A stretch of DNA of 34,968 nucleotides from Sphingobium phenoxybenzoativorans (GTDB lineage Bacteria > Pseudomonadota > Alphaproteobacteria > Sphingomonadales > Sphingomonadaceae). Shown here piece after piece: positions 7,635 to 14,364 of the stretch; position 1 is the first letter of the stretch, and every line of letters starts with the position of its first letter. Location: positions 1 to 34,968 of the forward strand of contig NZ_MINO01000040.1 of assembly GCF_001757355.1 (NCBI RefSeq), given 5' to 3'. The notes below the pieces were generated by a model. The model saw only the letters and a list, made by a program, of their open reading frames with translations. It did not search any database and was not told where the DNA came from. The position numbers and the translations under genes are program-made.

Positions 7635-8000
7635 CTATTGCCCGTTCGCTGAGTAGCCTTCATGCCAAGCATACCAACCAGTGAAGGAACGGAGCGCGGC
7701 AAATGCTGGATCGTTCATCCACGGAAACCTATCTTTGAGATGCTCTTCTAGCAGGGGGTAAAACTCGTCTAAATCCACAACTCCAACGCCCGCTGCCTTC
7801 TCGAGATATGCACTAGCCGCGTCACAAATCCTGTTTGCTGAGGCTCTGACGTCATCACGAAGCGCTGGCGGCACTGACGACAAAAAATCTTGAAGTCTCT
7901 GTTCTACTGGAAACGTCCTGATCCATGCGACGACCGCTCTGTTTCGAAGTTCATCGATATCGGGCGTCGAAGCATCTTTACGTGAGAACCAATTGAGCAC
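7635..8000 (-). CDS. Hypothetical protein
   Basis: From a GTG start at 8000 the product has 121 residues: MLNWFSRKDASTPDIDELRN..., then an aromatic-rich C-terminus (FTGWYAWHEGY). The GTG is preceded at 6 bases by AAAGGG, a better ribosome binding site than those of the alternative ATGs at 8048 and 8060. No domain is recognised. It is mostly helical and probably cytoplasmic. It stands alone on the minus strand, convergent with the small gene at 7318-7569. Confidence 0.6.
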   Translation of the reverse strand: MLNWFSRKDASTPDIDELRNRAVVAWIRTFPVEQRLQDFLSSVPPALRDDVRASANRICDAASAYLEKAAGVGVVDLDEFYPLLEEHLKDRFPWMNDPAFAALRSFTGWYAWHEGYSANGQ

Positions 8001-8231
8001 GGCGCACCCTTTGTCAGCTACGCGTAATCTAAGCTCAAAACCTGCCATTCCGCAAACCACCCAAATAAGACATTACCTTGGTTGAAAGAAGCCCGCCAGA
8101 GCTTCAAATTTTTTTGGCTACACGGGTAGATAAAATACGAAAATGCCCTCGCGTCATGTCTTAAAACGCCTTGTAGGCTATAATTAAGATGCAGTTACAA
8201 GAGATGCTAGATTGGCGATAAAAACCTACGA

Positions 8232-8879
8232 CTATATTAATTGAATAAGGTCCGCACCTTTTCCGTTGATCCACGGATCATTGGTCCGCTGCATTTCGAT
8301 AAGTTCATTTGGGAAGCAACGATACTGGAAGGCTATCACGTCATCGATTGTACCATGCAGCCAGCTATCATGTTCATCAAGATGTAAGAGTACCGGCATT
8401 CTGTCGTGGACCGGCCTTATGGCATCATTACAGTCCGTCATGAGGCCCGTGTAGACCGGCCCCCATTCCACACTCTCGCGCCAAAAGCCTGCCCATGCAA
8501 ATAGCTCTTGGCCCTTGACGCTAAACCATGTTCTCGTCTTCCTGCCCTTTTCGCCCTCTGCTTCTGCGAAGGCTGTCACGGGTATCAGGCAGCGCCAGCG
8601 GGTCTTAGGCGCTATTCCTCGCCACATGGGCTTTGTAAGGTCCGCTACGTTATTCACGGGCAAGGGTTTGATGGGCAGGCCCGTGCGCTTGCTCTTTTGA
8701 GGAAGCGGGAATCCCCAGGTCATTGATTGGAGGATACGGTGGCCAGCCTCTTCGCGCACTACCATGCCGGGATAGCCGGGCACTGTTTCATCGGGGGAGT
8801 TAAAGGCAGCAGGTATCTTGGCATTGAACCAAGAGGCTACTTCCGCTGCGGACTTCCTGGCTGTGTAGAGGTTGCACAT
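8232..8879 (-). CDS. SRAP domain protein (YedK/HMCES family)
   Basis: SRAP proteins crosslink to abasic sites in single-stranded DNA through an N-terminal cysteine and so protect stalled replication forks. The protein has 215 residues when started at ATG 8879, so that Met is removed and Cys2 becomes the N-terminus (MCNLYTARKS). This is essential for the family and fixes the start despite an open frame to 8909. The other conserved residues are visible: N76/N77 (PVNNVADL), E106 (TAFAEAE) and H158 (RPVHDRMPVLL), close to C2/N75/E105/H160 of E. coli YedK. It probably follows the 51-residue gene at 8947-9102 in an operon. SRAP genes are frequent passengers of phages and plasmids, perhaps linked here to the element's own polymerase-like protein, which is inference. 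Confidence 0.93.
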   Translation of the reverse strand: MCNLYTARKSAAEVASWFNAKIPAAFNSPDETVPGYPGMVVREEAGHRILQSMTWGFPLPQKSKRTGLPIKPLPVNNVADLTKPMWRGIAPKTRWRCLIPVTAFAEAEGEKGRKTRTWFSVKGQELFAWAGFWRESVEWGPVYTGLMTDCNDAIRPVHDRMPVLLHLDEHDSWLHGTIDDVIAFQYRCFPNELIEMQRTNDPWINGKGADLIQLI

Positions 8880-8946
8880 GTTGCCATGACAGAACTGCAC
8901 AAGCGCCAAGTCAAGTTGTATGGGGCGAAAGCTTACGTGAAACTGT

Positions 8947-9102
8947 TCAAAAGCTTATCTGCCGCCTTCCCATTTCAGCTATTACGGCGTCTAAAAGATC
9001 AGATGGGTTCTCTGTTTCTTCATCTGTCGCCGATTTCCATGCGTCCAATAGCTCTTCGTCTGTCCACTGCTTCACGGAGGACGCTAACTTCTCTTCTGTC
9101 AT
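8947..9102 (-). CDS. Small acidic protein upstream of the SRAP gene
   Basis: The frame encodes 51 residues, starting MTEEKLASSVKQWTDEELLD and ending EMGRRQISF. The start at 9102 has an AGG-containing ribosome binding site 8 bases upstream. Composition is acidic and helix-forming, and codon use is protein-like. It lies 67 bases upstream of the SRAP gene on the same strand, so the two are probably co-transcribed. The product could be a partner or regulator of SRAP, but no motif supports a specific role. Confidence 0.6.
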   Translation of the reverse strand: MTEEKLASSVKQWTDEELLDAWKSATDEETENPSDLLDAVIAEMGRRQISF

Positions 9103-9137
9103 CGCCAAACCTGCAAATAATATTTAATATAAGTTAG

Positions 9138-9292
9138 GAAGATTATGGTTAATACGTTTGTGGCGTAAGGTTCCGTCAAAGGTGATCAATGGCTATGGGA
9201 GAGTTGAGTCCCACGCGTTAAGGAAAGCGATACATATGCATATACGTACGCTATTTATCCTGTGGACAGTTTTATGTTAGCTGTGGATAACT
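9138..9292. promoter_or_regulatory. Intergenic region with a perfect DnaA box
   Basis: TGTGGATAA at 9282-9290 is the exact reverse complement of the DnaA box TTATCCACA. A partial match, TGTGGACAG, lies at 9261-9269. The stretch between about 9230 and 9255 is alternating purine/pyrimidine (CATATGCATATACGTACG). This could be an origin or a DnaA-controlled promoter for the genes at 8947 and beyond. A single box is weak evidence. Confidence 0.35.
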
Positions 9293-9454
9293 ATGCTTAT
9301 GCTGGATAATGAACAAAGAGCGAAAGACCTGGACAAGCTTGCTGCCGACGAACCAAGTTTCTCCAAAGCGCAGGATATGGCGGCGCAAGCAGTTCGACCC
9401 AGGGCTATTAACAAACCACGGCGTACCCTTGGATTGCCATTCTCCCGGAACTAG
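9293..9454 (+). CDS. Possible 53-residue protein (doubtful)
   Basis: The frame starts at ATG 9293 (MLMLDNEQRAKDLDKLAADE...) and ends at TAG 9452-9454, sharing the palindrome CTAG with the convergent small gene on the minus strand. The N-terminal half is charged and helix-like, the C-terminal half is basic. There is no good ribosome binding site. It could be a genuine small protein or chance. Confidence 0.25.
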   Translation: MLMLDNEQRAKDLDKLAADEPSFSKAQDMAAQAVRPRAINKPRRTLGLPFSRN

Positions 9455-9609
9455 GCTGCCTTTGCACCGGAGCCGTTAGCCTTCTCGCGATACTCCGCAG
9501 CAAGGATGAGATGCGTCCTCTTGGCGCATGCGTCGGTGGATTTCTCCGCCATTTCAATCTGCTCTTTTGCTCTGCGCTCATAATAGGCGCGGTCAATCAT
9601 GTCTGGCAT
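9451..9609 (-). CDS. Small conserved-looking protein, 52 residues
   Basis: The product starts MPDMIDRAYYERRAKEQIEM and continues with a helical segment containing AKRTHLILAAEYREKA. The start at 9609 has an excellent GGAGG ribosome binding site about 6 bases upstream. I recall proteins of the form DRAYYERRA...E.A..A.D..AK..HL.LA..Y as common short proteins in sphingomonads, but I know no function for them. It is the last gene of the minus-strand run 11030-9451 and is separated from the preceding gene by two hairpins. Confidence 0.7.
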   Translation of the reverse strand: MPDMIDRAYYERRAKEQIEMAEKSTDACAKRTHLILAAEYREKANGSGAKAA

Positions 9610-9634
9610 TTTATCCTCCCTGAGGTAACGCTAT

Positions 9635-9670
9635 GGGCAGGAGGCATAGGGTGCGGGTAGCCTCCTGCCC
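9635..9670. terminator. Strong hairpin between two small genes
   Basis: GGGCAGGAGGC (9635-9645) pairs perfectly with GCCTCCTGCCC (9660-9670), 11 bp with a 14-base loop. A second, weaker hairpin, GTCCTTTGA/TCGAAGGAC (9671-9697, one mismatch), adjoins it. There is no T-run on the minus strand, so the structure could be an attenuator or an RNA-processing site within the minus-strand operon rather than a plain terminator. Confidence 0.45.
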
Positions 9671-9747
9671 GTCCTTTGAAGCGAGGTCTCGAAGGACCTG
9701 CAGATATTATGCTTGATGGCCTGCCCCTACAATGTGGGGTGGGATGC

Positions 9748-10071
9748 CTAATCCCGTCGTGTCCTACCGCTCACAACGTCAGCCATGAAGGACGTGCCGG
9801 TATTGTCGGCTTCCTCGCGTAGCTGCCTGACATGATGGGCCACTAGCTTGCCGATATAATCCCCGGCTTGCCTGAACTCCCTTGGTGTCGACAAATCATC
9901 ATCGGATTCAATCACCGTTGCCAGGGCGAACGCCAGCACGCGCGACACCATGCTGGCGGTTACCACCCCATTCTCCGATTGTCCCGCCAGCGCCGCCATG
10001 ATCGGTCCTAAAGAAGCCTTGACGATCGCGCGCTCTTGTTCACTGATTTCTGTGTCTCTGGCATCCATCAT
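9748..10071 (-). CDS. Hypothetical protein
   Basis: The product has 107 residues (106 if the second Met at 10068 is used). It starts MMDARDTEISEQERAIVKAS and contains helical segments rich in Ala and Val, then an acidic stretch (IESDDDLSTPREF) and a His-containing helix (LVAHHVRQLREEAD). No known domain. It starts six bases after the stop of the zinc-ribbon gene upstream, so it belongs to the same operon. Confidence 0.6.
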   Translation of the reverse strand: MMDARDTEISEQERAIVKASLGPIMAALAGQSENGVVTASMVSRVLAFALATVIESDDDLSTPREFRQAGDYIGKLVAHHVRQLREEADNTGTSFMADVVSGRTRRD

Positions 10072-10077
10072 GATAGC

Positions 10078-10404
10078 TCATCCTCTGTATCGGTTCAGCG
10101 CCCGCTTCCATTCGCGTTCATCAGGCAAGGGAAGCTTTAGCTTGGGCGGGTTCTTGCACGTTTCAATGCGCGTAGGCCGAACCTTGCGTTTCAATCTCTT
10201 CCAGCAATCCCAGCAATAGAGCCTGTCCTTGGCGCTCCGGAAATCGTCGTCCCAACCCTTCCTCTGGAACCGCCACCAAAGGCCATGCGGTTGGAAATAG
10301 TTGACGTGCCTGCACTTCCCGCATTCGACCTTGATGGTATGATGATAGGCCGCCGCCTCAAAGATATTGGTCGCCATGCGCAAGCCATCTTCGTAGCGGC
10401 TCAT
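10078..10404 (-). CDS. Small zinc-ribbon protein
   Basis: The product has 108 residues. Four cysteines in two pairs, C28-x2-C31 (VECGKCRH) and C64-x2-C67 (LYCWDCWK), are spaced by 32 residues and form a probable zinc ribbon. Between them is the aromatic PHGLWWRFQRKGWDDDF. Similar short proteins with AYHHT...CGKC...LWW..RKGWDD occur in alphaproteobacterial plasmids and phages as I recall. The C-terminus is basic. It probably binds nucleic acid or protein, but the function is unknown. Gaps to its neighbours are six bases on each side, so this is a tight operon. Confidence 0.7.
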   Translation of the reverse strand: MSRYEDGLRMATNIFEAAAYHHTIKVECGKCRHVNYFQPHGLWWRFQRKGWDDDFRSAKDRLYCWDCWKRLKRKVRPTRIETCKNPPKLKLPLPDEREWKRALNRYRG

Positions 10405-10410
10405 GGTCCA

Positions 10411-10629
10411 TCACAGCAGCCTGCCGTCGCCGCTGTCGGAAAGCAGCATGCTGGCGGATCGCGCAGCCGTTAAAGCATTCCTGTAATGCACGGTGTCGTG
10501 GCGTTCGGCTTCTTCAAAGTCAACCGGTGCCCATTCGTCGCTGGGGTACACAGCCTCATAGATCGCCCGCACCGCATCCCGTAGCGGCTTTGCCCCGTCT
10601 GGTGGTGTCATGGTCATAATGGTCACCAT
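10411..10629 (-). CDS. Small hypothetical protein
   Basis: The product has 72 residues (MVTIMTMTPPDGAKPLRDAV...), with a middle segment VYPSDEWAPVDFEEAERHDT. The ATG at 10629 overlaps the stop of the preceding gene as ATGGTGA, typical of translational coupling. Starts at 10617 or 10611 are also possible. There are no cysteines or catalytic motifs. Function unknown. Confidence 0.55.
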   Translation of the reverse strand: MVTIMTMTPPDGAKPLRDAVRAIYEAVYPSDEWAPVDFEEAERHDTVHYRNALTAARSASMLLSDSGDGRLL

Positions 10630-11030
10630 GGAAGCTCTTTGGCGAACGCCAACAGTTGCTCAAACTGGGATTCATCAAAGCAAATGTTAGTGTCGCCAAT
10701 GGGTACGGCGTTTTCGTCATCGACGATCCGCACCCGTGCAATGGCCTCCATCATATTGTTCCATTCGGCATCGGGGATGCCGGGACCATGAAGGAAGTCG
10801 CCTACAAGCCCCATCCTCATGGATAGTGCTCTAGCTGCTACACCGACAGGCGTGAGGCCTTCACGTTCCGCATAGGCCCGTAAGACAGCCAGCCGGTCCT
10901 CTGCCATGCCATCTGTGTAGAAAGCGCGGGTAAGTTGGTCGCCGGTAATCGCTAAAGCATTGATGTCCTTGAACCTGTCGGAGGGTTCGCCCCCATGTGA
11001 TGCGAGGGTAGGCTGTTCAGCAGCAAGCAT
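10623..11030 (-). CDS. Hypothetical protein, first gene of the small-gene operon
   Basis: The product has 135 residues. The start has a good ribosome binding site (AAGGAG, 7 bases upstream). The sequence is mostly helical, with acidic and aliphatic residues and a C-terminal FDESQFEQLLAFAKELPW. No signal peptide or known domain. It is transcribed divergently from the gene pair at 11099-11595. The shared 68-base gap should hold both promoters. Confidence 0.6.
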   Translation of the reverse strand: MLAAEQPTLASHGGEPSDRFKDINALAITGDQLTRAFYTDGMAEDRLAVLRAYAEREGLTPVGVAARALSMRMGLVGDFLHGPGIPDAEWNNMMEAIARVRIVDDENAVPIGDTNICFDESQFEQLLAFAKELPW

Positions 11031-11098
11031 GGTGGCGTCTCCTTCATCCGAATCAGGGGATAGCCGCTATAGAACATAATACGAACATTTGATAGGTC

Positions 11099-11314
11099 GT
11101 GGGCGTGCGATTCACCCGTGACCATCTGACCTTCAAGGCGTTGTGCGCTCTGGATGAGGCTGTGGAGGTCTCACGGGAAAGGCCAGTCGAACCAAGCTAT
11201 GCGCTTCGGTTTCCCCTAGCCTACCTATACGCTGTCAGCATTAGACAGGAACGTCATCTTCTGGCGCGTATATCAGAGAATGGGAGCTGGCTGAGCGCCC
11301 GCCAAGGGCCGTGA
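11099..11314 (+). CDS. Small hypothetical protein
   Basis: The product has 71 residues from GTG 11099, or 69 from GTG 11105 (MRFTRDHLTFKALCALDEAV...). It contains EVSRERPVEPSYALRFPLAYLYA, which looks like a compact helical fold. Its stop overlaps the next start as GTGA (11311-11314), so the two genes are translationally coupled. I recall similar short proteins in sphingomonads but no function. Confidence 0.6.
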   Translation: MGVRFTRDHLTFKALCALDEAVEVSRERPVEPSYALRFPLAYLYAVSIRQERHLLARISENGSWLSARQGP

Positions 11315-11595
11315 ACCTTCCCGCGTTGATAAAGGAATTAAACAGGGTTTTCTCTGATCCTACGCGATCAAAGGTGCAAAAGAAGGATGCGCGGGAAGCG
11401 TCGGGCATCAGGTCCGCCCAGGTTCTAACACTGCTCTACCGGGAAAAGGCTTTCTCGATTTGCCATGCAGAAGGTATCGAGGAGCAAAATAAAAAGTTTG
11501 TTCGCAATGATATAGGTATCATCTTAAAAGTGTACGCCAGCATTTATGGAAGCGAGCCCATTATCGCCGAAGAAAGTATGCATCGTCATCACTAG
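11311..11595 (+). CDS. Hypothetical protein coupled to the gene upstream
   Basis: The product has 94 residues from GTG 11311, in a 4-base GTGA overlap with the preceding gene. It starts MNLPALIKELNRVFSDPTRS and continues with lysine-rich helical segments. The C-terminus (SMHRHH) is histidine-rich. GC content drops within this gene compared with its partner. The 3' end overlaps the stop of the convergent HEPN-like gene by four bases (11592-11595). Function unknown. Confidence 0.5.
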   Translation: MNLPALIKELNRVFSDPTRSKVQKKDAREASGIRSAQVLTLLYREKAFSICHAEGIEEQNKKFVRNDIGIILKVYASIYGSEPIIAEESMHRHH

Positions 11596-12248
11596 CGTCG
11601 TCCATGCCCAGTATTAGCTAGAACTCCTAACAGTTGGTTTGGATCAGCAGGCAAAGTATGGGCATCAGCAAAACCAGCAAGCAACATCCAGGCATCGTCA
11701 CCTTTCGAATCTGTTTCCGAACTGTGCGCAAATTGATACACCGCATTCGAAAGTATTTCAGTGAAACTAGCAAGATTATTTAGGCATTTTAACGATACCG
11801 GAAATATATATTTTTCCCAGTCGTACAGGTGTTTGGAGAATCCCGACTTATTGAAGCGGAGCATTTGATCGCTCCAGTCAGGGAGACTGTGGGCAACTCG
11901 TGACCTCACCGCATTTATATAGCTCACCAAACGCTTCACTTCTTCCAGACGCTTTCCTTGCACCTCATCAAGCTCAATATCTTTTGCCAAGGCTCTTAAG
12001 ATTTCGACCAATTTGCTAACGCCAGGTTCAGCAATCAATCTAGTAGCGGTCAAGTGGGGGATTTTTGCTAAAGCTGAAACAGCGCCATACAAGCTGGCTT
12101 CGAGATATGAGGTGGCACCGATAAATCGACCAATTGTTGCAGCATGCAAGTCTGGAAGCAGAACCCCACTACCGCCGTTGTAAGCATTTTCGTAAGAACC
12201 ATGCTCTGTCAGATTAATGTTTTCATGCTGTAATGAAATCAATTCCAT
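11592..12248 (-). CDS. HEPN-like protein, putative RNase
   Basis: The product has 218 residues, predicted all-helical. The helix GRFIGATSYLEASLYGAV (40-57) and the later segment INAVRSRVAHSLPDW (111-125) resemble the first and third helices of HEPN-type domains. R115-x4-H120 is the RxxxxH catalytic motif of HEPN ribonucleases, as in many toxin and abortive-infection proteins. This is a by-eye assignment to a divergent superfamily. It follows the GIY-YIG gene on the same strand after 52 bases, so the two probably form an operon. Low GC relative to the chromosome suggests recent acquisition. A defence or toxin role is inference. Confidence 0.5.
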   Translation of the reverse strand: MELISLQHENINLTEHGSYENAYNGGSGVLLPDLHAATIGRFIGATSYLEASLYGAVSALAKIPHLTATRLIAEPGVSKLVEILRALAKDIELDEVQGKRLEEVKRLVSYINAVRSRVAHSLPDWSDQMLRFNKSGFSKHLYDWEKYIFPVSLKCLNNLASFTEILSNAVYQFAHSSETDSKGDDAWMLLAGFADAHTLPADPNQLLGVLANTGHGRR

Positions 12249-12300
12249 CTCCCGTTAAACGCATTACCTATTTTCAATTAGAGATTAACTCTTTTCCAAG

Positions 12301-12777
12301 TTATTCATCCTCAATCTCAGATTGAAATTGCAAATATTGAGCTACTTCATCCCCAAATCGTCCCCTCTGTAGATTTAAAGGCGGCTCCGTAGCGGCAAGC
12401 AAAACTGCCTCTATATGGTTTAAAGCTTCTGATGGCGTAGGACGTACATCATCATGATCAGCTAAACTTTTACCAGTCACACCTCTTGTTCCAAACCAGC
12501 TGAATAACTTCCAACGCTCCGCAAGATGATCTGAGCGATGCTGCTTTAGTCTCTGGAACAGACATTGATCTGCCCGTCCGCCCGCTTGTCCAATATACAT
12601 GATACGAAACGTATCATCATAAAGCACATATACTCCTCGCTGATCCCTAAAGTCGACCGGCTCCTTACGTTTTGCGCCGTGCTTCTTACCTAATAGTGAT
12701 CCAGCATTGCCTTTGCCGCCGGTGCCCCACCAAACTTTTTCTCGGCTCCAGAACAACCCATAATTTCTAATAAGCAT
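12301..12777 (-). CDS. GIY-YIG nuclease family protein
   Basis: The product has 158 residues and reads as a complete GIY-YIG domain protein. The GVYVLY element (48-53) and MYIGQAG (60-66) form the signature strands. R76 (LFQRLKQH) is the catalytic Arg, E123 (LNHIEAVLL) the metal-binding Glu, and N135 (EPPLNLQ) the conserved Asn. The N-terminal MLIRNYGLFWSREKVWWG is typical of a stand-alone bacterial subgroup I have seen next to varied partners. Such enzymes cut one strand of DNA using a metal ion. The gene is first in a two-gene operon with the HEPN-like gene. The upstream 460-base gap contains its promoter. Confidence 0.9.
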   Translation of the reverse strand: MLIRNYGLFWSREKVWWGTGGKGNAGSLLGKKHGAKRKEPVDFRDQRGVYVLYDDTFRIMYIGQAGGRADQCLFQRLKQHRSDHLAERWKLFSWFGTRGVTGKSLADHDDVRPTPSEALNHIEAVLLAATEPPLNLQRGRFGDEVAQYLQFQSEIEDE

Positions 12778-13240
12778 TTTAGCCTCAGATTAGGACGCGA
12801 AACGACCTTTTAAACCTTGCCACAGGGCCAACAACTTTATTGATCAGTGCTCCTTTTCATACGGGCCTTTACTATCGGAATACCAGCTGAAACATAGTCC
12901 AGAATGAATGTTGAGGGATCAAGGAGCGTCAGCCGACAGCTTCACTGCATCATCAGAAGCTATGTTGGCATCAACATAGTCTAGTTGTTGTCGCTCATGG
13001 CTTTGGCGGTTAGGAAGCCACTGATCCATTGAAATAATATTCTAACTGGTCGACCTACTGCGCATAGTTCAATCATTGCGCAAGTGCGGCGTCAGTCAGC
13101 CCCTGCCCCCATGATGTTTTATTTGATCGTTTTCAACGAGGGGTTCGCTTCCGGATAAGCATCCAATATGGCACCAGTAGGTGCAATCAACACGCTGAGC
13201 ATGCTAATGGACATAAGGTTAGCGTGAGGGCGTCTGAGCT
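12778..13240. other. 463-bp intergenic region without a convincing gene
   Basis: It separates the divergent GIY-YIG operon and the PEP-CTERM gene and should carry promoters for both. A 31-residue minus-strand frame (13119-13214, MSISMLSVLIAPTGAILDAY...) has protein-like composition but no ribosome binding site, and may be a remnant. No repeats or terminators were found. Confidence 0.4.
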
Positions 13241-13948
13241 ATGAAAAGAACGTTACTGAGATTCTGCACCTTGTTCGGCCTTGCGGTCATGATGCCCGCA
13301 AACGCTGACGCCTATATCTCCAAGGGAATTTTCACTGGAAAGCTAATAGGGGGCGTCAATGAGGGCGCGTTCGGTGGCGGCCCTTTCTCCAATGGAACTG
13401 ATGCGACGATATCGTTCTTGTTCAACAGCAGTGTGAACGTTAACTCCACTGTGACAGACGGCTCCACATATTCGAACGTTTCAGGCTATAGCTTAGGTTG
13501 GGGCGGGCCAGCCCCAATGACGGCGACCATGTCAATTCATGGTATAGAACAATCCATCAACCTAGGCGGATTTGGTCTACGTTATCTTGATAATGGCGGT
13601 TTCGATGAGGTCGAGTTTAACATCTCGGAATTGGCAAGCCCTTCCTACATCAACATGTATTTTTTCACCCTAGGCACAAGCGCGATTAATTCCCTTAGCT
13701 TGCAGGAGCCGGTCCACTTCAAAGCTGATGGGAATACCTTCTCCCAAAGCGAATTCCAGTTCGGTTCAGAAGGAAGCGGGTCGTACGCCAAGGGTTATTT
13801 CCAGATGAGCAGGTTCGATTTGACCAGCGCTGTCCCTGAACCCTCAACTTGGATTATGATGATCGCTGGCTTTTTCGGGCTAGGCATTGCGCTTCGCCGC
13901 AGGAAAACAATCGCTGCTGACAAGCATTCGGTGCCATCCCGATACTAA
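13241..13948 (+). CDS. PEP-CTERM (PEPxxWA-type) surface/secreted protein
   Basis: The product has 235 residues. An N-terminal signal peptide (MKRTLLRFCTLFGLAVMMPA, cleavage probably near ANADA) leads to a Gly/Ser/Asn-rich beta-strand body. The C-terminal sorting signal has the full three-part form: VPEPSTW, a hydrophobic stretch IMMIAGFFGLGIAL, then RRRK. In sphingomonads such proteins are processed by an exosortase and are usually linked to exopolysaccharide or surface structures. The body does not resemble an enzyme. No exosortase is visible in the window, so a chromosomal enzyme elsewhere would have to serve it. The ribosome binding site is weak. Confidence 0.85.
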   Translation: MKRTLLRFCTLFGLAVMMPANADAYISKGIFTGKLIGGVNEGAFGGGPFSNGTDATISFLFNSSVNVNSTVTDGSTYSNVSGYSLGWGGPAPMTATMSIHGIEQSINLGGFGLRYLDNGGFDEVEFNISELASPSYINMYFFTLGTSAINSLSLQEPVHFKADGNTFSQSEFQFGSEGSGSYAKGYFQMSRFDLTSAVPEPSTWIMMIAGFFGLGIALRRRKTIAADKHSVPSRY

Positions 13949-14364
13949 TCGAACAATAGAATTGCTATTAGAGCCTAATAGAGGGCCGTACAGCGACCTC
14001 GGTGAATATCAAGCAGCCGACAGTCGCATTATTTAAATGCCATTCCATGGCGCTTAAATGGGATTTAATCACTTCTGGCATGATATTTATATTTGTATAC
14101 ATTATTTCATACTGTGAGGATAGTATTATTAGGGTTCTAGTCAATGAGGACTACTTTGGAAATAAAATACAATAGTTCTAGGGCTTCTACTTTTTAGAGT
14201 TAATTTTGCTCTGACTGCTCCAGGCGGAACAAATGCGACACGCTTATTAGCATTTCGAATGTTCAAAAGCGACGCGGAACTGATAGCCCCGATTTCTAAT
14301 TTTATCTGCGGAATTGCTAAATTTTCCAACACGAAGTTCGCTTATAAATCCCGTGTATTCGATC
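13949..14364. other. 416-bp AT-rich intergenic region
   Basis: A minus-strand GTG-initiated frame (14141-14332, 63 codons) has no ribosome binding site and no recognisable domain. I treat it as unsupported. The region lies downstream of both convergent neighbours (13948 plus-strand and 14365 minus-strand genes), and I see no clear bidirectional terminator. Confidence 0.35.

Noticed and set aside
8727..9137. Plus-strand 136-codon frame opposite the SRAP gene
   Set aside because: It overlaps the well-supported SRAP gene and the 51-residue gene on the other strand and shows no domain.
13119..13214. Minus-strand 31-residue frame in the gap before the PEP-CTERM gene
   Set aside because: The composition looks protein-like, but there is no ribosome binding site and no match to anything known. 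Noted in the gap entry only.
14141..14332. Minus-strand 63-codon frame after the Ntn-like gene
   Set aside because: It has a GTG start without a ribosome binding site and no recognisable sequence. Too weak to call.
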